64,000 nt of DNA, taken from Bufo bufo. Lineage: Eukaryota; Chordata; Amphibia; Anura; Bufonidae. Positions 56,745 to 64,000 of the stretch are shown one piece after another. The first letter of the stretch is position 1, and the number at the start of each line of letters is the position of its first letter. Location: the NCBI RefSeq assembly GCF_905171765.1, contig NC_053391.1, positions 194,504,559 through 194,568,558 on the forward strand, given 5' to 3'. Position numbers and translations under genes: made by a program. The notes under the pieces were generated by a model, which saw only the letters and a program-made list of their open reading frames with translations, ran no database searches and was not told the DNA's origin.

Positions 56745-58187
56745 CAGTAGGTGAACCCGATTTTGTGTCAATCTCGCTCTCTTTCTCGGCGAGATTGAGC
56801 ACCTACGAGCCCCATCGCGGGAGCCAGCGCCGAGCTGGCTTGCCGCGATGGAGACAGAGCCGTCATAGAAGCGACGGGAGATCCGACTTGGATTCCCGCC
56901 AATTCTACACGTGTGCGGCGTTTGTTATGAATCCTGAGGGGGAAGTCCCCGCCGGATTTTAAATAAAAATCCGGCCTGGGTCCCCCCCTCAGGAGCATAC
57001 CGGGCCCTTAGGTCTGTTATGGGTTGTAAGGAGAGCCCCCCCTACGCCGAAAAAAACGGCGTAGGGGGTCCCCCTACAATCCATACCAGACCCGTATCCA
57101 AAGCACGCTACCCGGCCAGCCAGGAAGGGAGTGGGGACGAGCGAGACGTCTCGCGAGACGAAGAACCGGGGTGCGCCGAGTCAACAAGACAGAAGGAGAA
57201 GACAGAAGGAGAACCCCGGAGAGTTGAGAAGACCCCCCCGGATAGCGGAGAAGACAGAAGGAGAACCCCGGAGAGTTGAGAAGACCCCCCCGGATAGCGG
57301 AGAAGACAGAAGGAGAACCCCGGAGAGTTGAGAAGACCCCCCGGATAGCGGAGAAGACCCGTCGGGATAGCGGAAGAAGAAGAGCCCCCCCTGGTAAAAG
57401 AGCTAATAAAGAAGACAGGGGGCGGCCTCCGGAGCAGAAAAATAAAATATTTTAATACACTGTGTGGTTTATTTGTGTTTTTACCACTTTTCTTGCAGGT
57501 GAATGGGTAGGGGTACGATGTACCCCATACTCATTCACTTAGGATGGGGGGCCAGTATCTGGGGGCCCCCTTATTAAAGGGGGCTCCCAGATTCCGATAA
57601 GCCTCCCGCCCGCATACCCCGACAACCAACGGCCAGGGTTGTCGGGAAGGGGCCCTGTCCTCATCAACATGGGGACAGGGTGCTCTGAGGTGGGGGGGCC
57701 GCAGTGTGCCCCCTGCCCCAGAGCACCCAACCCCCCCATGTTGAGGGCATGCAGCCTGGTACGGCTCAGGAGGGGGGGGGGGGGGGCGCTCGCTCATCCC
57801 CACTCCCTTCCTGGCTGGCCGGGTAGCGTGCTTTGGATACGGGTCTGGTATGGATTGTAGGGGGACCCCCTACGCCATTTTTTTCGGCGTAGGGGGGGCT
57901 CTCCTTACAACCCATAACAGACCTAAGGGCCCGGTATGCTCCTGAGGGGGGGACCCAGGCCGGATTTTTATTTAAAATCCGGCGGGGACTTCCCCCTCAG
58001 GATTCATAACAAACGCCGCACACGTGTAGAATTGGCGGGAATCCAAGTCGGATCTCCCGTCGCTTCTATGACGCGCTTGCTGGGATGTGCTGTCACTATT
58101 CCAGTGAGTGCGAGATCTCGGCACCATGTTGCCGAGTATCAGCGCGACGCTGTCGTGCTAAAAGCACAATCTCACAAACACCTACTG
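56745..58187. mobile_element. Large inverted-repeat element, TA duplication
   Basis: Ends CAGTAGGTG at 56745 and inverted at 58187, flanked by TA on both sides. Inner arms 56861-57145 and 57789-58073 are 285 bp each, inverted and nearly identical. The centre holds 50-bp tandem repeats (57180-57370) and a 15-G run at 57772-57786. Non-coding; the TA target suggests a Tc1/mariner-mobilised MITE. Confidence 0.8.
57180..57370. repeat. About 50-bp tandem repeat
   Basis: Units GAAGACAGAAGGAGAACCCC then GGAGAGTTGAGAAGACCC, three to four copies. Short repeat frames (TEGEPRRVEKTPPDSGEDR) are by-products. Confidence 0.88.
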
Positions 58188-59106
58188 TATGTACCCTAAA
58201 CTAGTACCAACAAAACTTCTACCCTATCCCGTAGTTTCTAAAATGGGGTCACTTTTTTGGAGTTTCTACTCTAGGGTTGCATCAGGGGGGCTTCAAATGG
58301 GACATGGTGTCAAAAAACCAGTCCAGCAAAATTTGCCCTCCAAAAACCATATGGCATTCCTTTCCTTCTGCGCCATGCCATGTGCCCGTACAGCAGTTTA
58401 CGACCACATATGGGGTGTTTCTGTAAACTACAGAATCAGGGCCATAAATATTGAGTTTTGTTTGGCTGTTAACCCTTGCTTTGTAACTGGAAAAAAATAT
58501 ATAAAAATGGAAAATCTGCCAAAAAAGTGAAATTTTTCTCTATTTTTCATTAATTCTTGTGGAACACCTAAAGGGTTAATGACATTTTGTAAAATCAGTT
58601 TTGAATACCTTGATGGGTGTAGTTTCTAGAATGGGGTAATTTTTAGGTGGTTTCTATTATGTAAGCCTCACAAAGTGACTTCAGACGTGAACTGATCCTT
58701 AAAAAGTTGGTTTTTGAAAATTTCTGAGAAATTTCAAGATTTACTTCGAAGCCTTGTAACGTCCCCTAAAAATAAAATGTCATTCCCAAAATGATCCTAA
58801 CATGAAGTAGACATATGGGAAATTTAAAGTAATAACTATTTGTGTAAATATCAATAGGTATTATAGAATTAGAGAAATTGAAACTTGGAAATTTGCAATT
58901 TTTTTATAAATAAAAATGTTTTTTTTTTTTACTCCATTTCACCAGTGTCATGAAGTACAATATGTAGCGGAAAAATGATCTCAGAACGGCCTGGATAAGT
59001 CAAAGCGTTTTAAAGTTATCACCACATAAAGTGACACTGTTCAGATTTGCAAAAAATGGCCTGGTCCTAAAGATGAAAATGAGCCCGGTCCCTAAGGGGT
59101 TAAAAC

Positions 59107-59363
59107 CCTCCGTGTGACGCAGCGGACGAATTCTCGCGCATGCGCCGTGCACGGCTGTATTCGGCGCATGCGCAGTGAATGTCTGACCGCTTCCCTGCTC
59201 AGACATCTCCACTGCGCCTGCGCCGATGACGTCATAGTGCTCTAAGGAACAGGCGCAGTGGAGATGTCTGAGCAGGGAATCGGTCAGACATTCACTGCGC
59301 ATGCGCCGAATACAGCCGCGCACGGCGCATGCGCGAGAATTCGTCCGCTGCGTCACACGGAGG
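59107..59363. repeat. 257-bp palindrome with NRF1-like sites and a CRE
   Basis: Arms 59107-59220 and 59250-59363, 114 nt each, with two mismatches seen. GCGCATGCGC occurs twice per arm (59136-59145, 59164-59173, 59297-59306, 59325-59334), matching the core of NRF1 sites. The 29-nt loop holds TGACGTCA at 59227-59234, a full CRE palindrome. Regulatory activity is not shown by the sequence. Confidence 0.85.
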
Positions 59364-59599
59364 ATCGCATTCCGGAGGACATGGGCGGGCTGGGGGGACG
59401 CGCTGGGCGGCGGCTGTTTATGAAGGTAGACGGAGCCTCTAGGTGCTAATGACGCCCACATAGCACTTAGAGGCTCATTAGCATATTTATAAAAGTTCTT
59501 TTTTTAGCAAAACGGCTGCCCCAAAAGCTGTTATATTAGGATGGTTGGCCAGAGCAGACACTAGCGGATCGCTAGTGTCTGACAGCTAATTATGTCATA

Positions 59600-60487
59600 C
59601 GAAGTGATAGAAACCCTTTAACACTTGCAGATCAGGAAAATACTGTTTTTTGGCAAAAAAGTGTGTTTTTAAAACCCCAGAAAATGTTGGCTGTATTTCT
59701 AGCTTCAATTGCACACTGACGAATCCAGATGTTGTATATTGCCTAAAAAGTGTTTTTTTGGTAACAGAATATGAAAACTGTATATATTAAACTTGAATTT
59801 AACACTTGCAGATCTGGAAAATAGTGTTTTTTGGCAAAAAAAGTGTGTTTTTAGAACCCCAGAAAATGATGGCTGTATTTCTAGCTTAAATTGCACACTG
59901 ACTAAGCCTGCAAATGCACCAGATGTTGTAAATTGCCCAAAAAATTTGGATTTTCAATGTCCCAAAAGCTCAGATGCAGTGCTAGTGCACTGAGCTTGCA
60001 TAAAATGGCCGCCGCCCACCTAACTTTCTCATTAAAGTTTTTATTTTTTTCGGTCACTGGGCTGAGGGCAGGATAAAGTTGTGCCCTGCACCCACAAAAC
60101 GCAAAGTATGTAGATCGCTGAGTGAAATTCAGATTTTGAGCAAAAATTCAGTCCTATTCTCTCCCTGAAATCACCAGCAGCATCCTCTCCCTACACTAAG
60201 CACAGCAGAGTGACGTGCAGCGCTACGTGACTCCAGCTTATATAGAGGCTGGGTCACATGCTGCACTGGCCAATCACAGCCATGCCATTAGTAGGCATGG
60301 CTGTGATGGCTTCTAAGGTCAGACAGTTAACCGCTTGCTGATTGGCTGCTCTGCAGCCTTTCAAAAAGCGCCAAGAAAGCGCCGAACACCGAAGACGAAC
60401 TTTGACTGAAATGTTCGGGTCCGGGGGCCAAAAATCCTAAAGTTCGGTACGAACTCGAACTTTACAGTTCGGGTTCGCTCAACCCTA
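59600..60487 (-). mobile_element. hAT1-type right-end fragment
   Basis: Ends (inverted) TAGGGTTGAGCGAACCC at 60487. Shares the CACAGCCATGCC / GGCTGTGATGGC block (60275-60310) with hAT1a and hAT1Y. 59618-59930 holds two copies of a unit of about 190 bp (AACACTTGCAGATC...GGAAAATA). No transposase, and left terminus not found. Confidence 0.75.
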
Positions 60488-61680
60488 ATTATAATCAAAG
60501 GAATTCAGGCAGAATTAATTCAAGTTTTTATTTATTTATGTTTTTAGTTTTTCTGTTCCTATATTAGAACAGAAAAATGGAAAAGCAATGGTGATGTCAA
60601 CCTAGCCTAAGAAATCAATCCCAGTAGCAAGTGATTAGCTCTACCACTAACCCCATAAAGTGTTGTCTAAAGGTGGATCTTTGGAGGCAGGTGTGTACAC
60701 ATATCTCATAGTGCCCCATAACAACTTAACTTAGTAGCGGCCCGTGCCCCTTGTTTCCCAATGTATGTGCGTCAGTCACTCCCAGGCCATGCAGAACATA
60801 TGCAACGCCCCAGATTTCTGACAAATTTATGTTGTTTTTTTCTAATCAAGTCGGATAAATTTGTATTAAATACAAATTGTAATTTAAAAATAAAGTTGCC
60901 TCTGGCCTCACCCACTTTATCCAACTTTTATGTTGGTGCTTCAAATATATGGCGCTCATTCTGAACAACATATTTCTCAATGTATTTACACCAGAAACAA
61001 TACATTGATAAATCTCCTGCTTCTCTTCTATTACAAAGCTAACTGGCAGCCTGCAGCCACCACTAGGTGGAGCTCAGTGAATAGGAATTAATACAACTAC
61101 CATGGGAGCTGTAATAGTCCCTTTGCATTGAGTTCCCACTAGTGTGAAACTGCAGTATTTTCACACAGGGAAGAGAAGAGAAAGTTTGGTGGCCCCACTC
61201 ACCCCCCATTGCAGTCGCGTGGTCTACCTCTGTCGTAGGTACGCCACTGTTTGGAGGCTATTAATATGTCACCATCCTGGTATTTTGGTGGGCCAATCCA
61301 ACCATACTTCTACTTGCAGCAGCAAGGAGTGGGGTAAGAGGTAATCTTTATTTCAGCATTTCATAATTAACTTTTTCACATTGTACTGTATTCCAGTTTA
61401 TATTGCCCGTAGCTATTAATTTACATTATTTATTTATGCATTCATCATACCCATTAAAACCATGTTCCCTTTTAATTAAAATGTCTGTATTGTAAATTGG
61501 ATTAGCAATTTTCTGTGCTTAGAATCTCTTGTTTGTTTAACAAGCACTGTTAAATAAATGAGATGCAGTATGTTGAAAACTACTGTTTTGTAAGGTAAAA
61601 AAAAATTATGCCTTCATCTTAATAAAAATATAATTGAGCCTAAGATACTCGTGGGTTTATATTTGATATTTGAGAAGCTA
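60488..61680. other. No gene seen
   Basis: AT-rich, with no frame longer than chance and no domain. No supported repeat boundaries. Confidence 0.5.
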
Positions 61681-62240
61681 GGCCTCTTTCACGCATCTGT
61701 TTCTGTAATGACATCCATGAAAAGATGGTAGATATAGAGCAGCACCCGCGGACCATCAAACGGCCACACCGGAATGCATCAGCCAAACCACGGCCGCAGA
61801 TCCTCACCAGCCCACCGAATAGTACAAACAAACAGTACAAAAGGCTATGTAGTAGCCGAAACGTTGCTGTTTATTGTTATGGCACACTTTCTGTGAAGTC
61901 TGTCCAATAAAGAAGTCGCTGGAGATGCTGCAGTTACCTGTTTGTTTGTACTATCTATGAAAAGATGGTCAGTTGTTCATCCATAAAGATGTCCATGAAG
62001 AATCCATGTTTGGTCTGTGTCTCATCCGTATGCAATGGACACTGCTCTGCAGAAAGTGAATTTCCAAAGCATCTCCTAGCAACATTCCATGAAAACCAAG
62101 GACCAAACACGGATGGCATCCATGTTGTGCTTATGGTTTTCACTGATCCATAGACTATAATGTTCATGAAGGAACCATAATCACGGACCAAAATTGGGCA
62201 CGCTTCCATGGAGTCATCTGTGGAAAACCACTGATGTGTG
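61681..62240. mobile_element. MITE-like segment, interrupted
   Basis: Begins GGCCTCTTTCACGCATCTG in the style of Harbinger MITEs. The right limit near GATGTGTGAATAC (62232) is tentative. Interrupted at 61730-61956. Confidence 0.4.
61730..61956. mobile_element. Insertion with 13-bp direct flank and inner inverted repeats
   Basis: ATGAAAAGATGGT occurs at 61717-61729 and 61957-61969. Inside, perfect 17-bp inverted repeats ATAGTACAAACAAACAG (61819-61835) and CTGTTTGTTTGTACTAT (61938-61954) enclose CCGAAACGTTG and CCAATAAAG, the same plan as the cassette at 22687-22850. A 13-bp duplication suggests target-primed insertion, but there is no poly(A) tail. Confidence 0.6.
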
Positions 62241-62413
62241 AATACACACATTAAAGTCAGTGGGTAAATGTTCAGTCGGTGAATCACTAACATATAGAAG
62301 AAGCCGTATTCTTACCAAGCCTATTACCGGGCAATCATCAAACACGTTGTGTCTGTCTCTGAATTCTGAAACGAAATGTACATTTTTGGCACAGGTCGGC
62401 ACATCTCATTTTA

Positions 62414-62769
62414 GACTTCCCCTTTACACGGCAGGCAATTGTTGGGAAGAAAGCGTTCCTTCCTGACAATCGCCTTTTTATCAGTGGAGGAGACTGGCAT
62501 TTACATACAGTGATCTCCTCCACAGTATGGTTAATGCCATCGCTCATCCTCATACTAACTAGTTGTTTGCCACCAGCAGATGCTGTTTACACAGCATGAT
62601 CTGCTGCCGGCAAACGATAATTTTTGTAACTGGATGAATGATCTATTACTTGATGAACAACGTATGAATCAGCGGCACATTTACAGAGTCAGATAATCAG
62701 TAACAAGCGGTCCTATGAGCACTTTTTAGAGATTACCTGCTGGATTCTCGGCCTGTGTAAAGGGACCTC
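62414..62769. mobile_element. Harbinger-like MITE, imperfect
   Basis: Ends GACTTCCCCTTTACACGG and, inverted, GAGGTCCCTTTACACAGG. Inside are inverted blocks such as GGAGGAGA / TCTCCTCC near 62486-62522. The expected 3-bp duplication is not clean. Confidence 0.5.
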
Positions 62770-62912
62770 TACTAATAGGAAAGGATTAGTAATTCTGCCC
62801 AATTGTTGACAATGTTTAATTTAAAGAGACACTTCCAGCAAAACATTTTTAACACATATTATCAACCTATATGTAACTATTCTATGTAATTTAAAAATAT
62901 ATATAAATGGTT

Positions 62913-64000
62913 GGGGGGCGGAGCCTACACCGGAGCTAGATGGCAGCTTGAAGCGCAGCTCTACTGTATAGATATCCCACACAGCCTTTCATAATCGGCA
63001 CTTGGGACCCAGCATGGTCAAGATCGGTGGCCCTAGACCTACTGAAACTCAGGAACATGCTAAAGATCCGATCCCAAACAAATCCATGGAGAAATTTATG
63101 AAGAAAGCCGCTCAGGTACATGTTGCTAAAGAATCCAAGATGGCGACCGGAACGCCGAGAGCGGCAGGGAGCGCTCCGAAAACTACAGCTGCCTCTGAGA
63201 AGGTAAGGGAGGTCTCTCCTGGGGCCGATACCCTACCCATCTCCAGATCCTTCCTGAAGGATGCTTTGTTAGAAGCCCTGGAGCCCCTCAGATCGGACCT
63301 TACTTCCATAAAGGAAGACATGCGCCATATTGGGAAGAGGGTCGAAACTTTAGAGGACACTCAGTCTGCAATAATTTCACATCAGAGCACTGTCTCATCT
63401 TCACTGACCCTGCACCAGAAACACCTGAACTCTTTATATACGCTCCTGGAAGATCAGGAAAACAGGGCAACAACCTGCGCTTTAGGGGCATCCCCGAAAC
63501 TGTGGGCCCTGAAGATATACCTGAAGCAGTCATCTGCATGCAATTACTAGGCCCTGATTCCTCTCATGAAATCACCATAGAGAGGGCTTATAGGGCTTTA
63601 CGTCCCAAGCCTCAACCTACAGAGCCAAGGGACGGGATCTATAAATTTCTTCACAATCCAGTTAAAGATGCAATACTCAGCAAAGCGCAAAATACTCCTC
63701 AATTGGTTCTGGATGAAAGCCCCATCTTTCAAGATCTGGCTCAGTCCACTTTAAAGAAACGGAGAGCATTGAAGCCGCTTACTGATTGGCTATTCAACAA
63801 GAAAATCCTGTACAAGTGGCTATTTCCTTTTGGATTATCCTTTCTCTATGATGGTCAGCACATTTCCATCTCTTCATTCAATGACTTACCTAAGGCATTG
63901 GACATCCTGCAAATTAACCAACTTCCCATTAAAAACTGGGACATCATTCAAAGCAATATGTCACCACCAAATCTACCTACAATTGTCCCCTGGGAGACAC
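62913..64000 (+). mobile_element. L1-type LINE, 5' part, runs off the window
   Basis: Starts with GGGGGGCGGAGCCTACACC, a GC-rich LINE-like 5' leader, then ORF1 from 63014. It is on the plus strand, opposite to the RT fragment at 36421-38505. The window ends within ORF1, so completeness cannot be judged. Confidence 0.78.
63014..64000 (+). pseudogene. L1-type ORF1 (RNA-binding chaperone), one frameshift, partial
   Basis: ATG at 63014 (MVKIGGPRPTETQ). I prefer it because the frame has no earlier ATG; an in-frame TTG is at 63002. Basic, low-complexity N-terminus; then heptad-like coiled coil (LLEALEPLRSDLTSIKED, VETLEDTQSAI), then LEDQENR. A small deletion near 63465-63475 shifts the frame, and the line goes on in another frame as NNLRFRGIPETVGPEDIP, IERAYRALRPK and FLHNPVKDAIL without a stop to 64000. 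This is the order coiled coil, RRM-like, C-terminal domain of L1 ORF1 proteins, which coat LINE RNA. Full-length family members are about 300-350 residues. Confidence 0.85.

Larger units (their letters stand above)
56063..59103. mobile_element. Unclassified DNA-element-like repeat, interrupted
   Basis: 56205-56744 contains two direct copies of about 365 bp (GAGACACTAAAACAGGATTT and a near match at 56570). After the insertion 56745-58187 the sequence resumes (GTACCCTAAACTAGTACC) and continues to a TTAA at 59100-59103. From memory this resembles a very common frog repeat, but I cannot name the superfamily. No transposase frame seen; left end unclear. Confidence 0.5.

Noticed and set aside
57019..57331. 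Charged repeat protein
   Set aside because: Encoded by 50-bp tandem repeats inside a non-coding inverted-repeat element.
1..64000. Host protein-coding exons or tRNA genes
   Set aside because: Every domain-bearing frame I could read is a transposable-element protein; I saw no tRNA-like A and B box pairs or splice-bounded host exons, though a gene finder could reveal small ones.

Overview
This 64 kb window looks like intergenic DNA from a large, repeat-rich vertebrate genome, most likely an anuran amphibian. I infer this from chromodomain Ty3/gypsy retrotransposons of sushi-like type, several BED-finger hAT families, Tc1/mariner, PIF/Harbinger MITEs, L1-type LINEs, a (GATA)n tract and many minisatellites together. 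I found no host exon, tRNA, rRNA or intact single-copy gene. Nearly every real coding segment belongs to a transposable element, and nearly all are broken.

Layout. 1-10303: an old minus-strand gypsy copy (A), split by a 6.1 kb hAT element (hAT1a, 2482-8563) with a perfect 8-bp target duplication. 11440-15189: a 51-bp minisatellite split by a solo LTR, itself split by a 2 kb non-autonomous hAT. 15190-21027: a truncated hAT2 copy carrying gypsy B (plus strand), whose 3' end is cut by a hAT1 end. 22333-28793: a full-length hAT2 copy with perfect 8-bp duplication, carrying a solo LTR, a Harbinger MITE and a small inverted-repeat cassette. 29191-32166: hAT1 end fragment, MITE and 30-bp minisatellites. 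32288-33002: a 715-bp, almost perfect palindrome whose arms carry U2 snRNA-like sequence. 33003-36420: an internally deleted hAT2 copy. 36421-43013: an L1 fragment split by Tc1-A, then gypsy D split by a hAT MITE that holds Tc1-B. 43014-56062: two hAT1 copies joined by a rearrangement, with a young full-length gypsy (C, 43853-49358) inserted 10 bp from the joint. 56063-59363: a DNA element with a large inverted-repeat insertion, then a second palindrome with CRE-like and NRF1-like motifs. 59600-64000: a hAT1 end, MITEs and the 5' part of an L1-type LINE running off the window.

How the parts work together. The gypsy elements encode Gag-protease-RT-RNase H-integrase, with a C-terminal chromodomain visible in copy C. 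In all three copies whose 5' LTR can be read, the sequence one base after the LTR is complementary over 10 nt to the predicted transcript start about 30 bp after a TATA box. The pairing bases differ between families but co-vary. This fits self-primed reverse transcription as known for the Tf1/sushi group. The hAT families supply BED-finger transposases in trans; many shorter elements share their TAG...TGAG-type ends. Target duplications give a partial order of insertion events.
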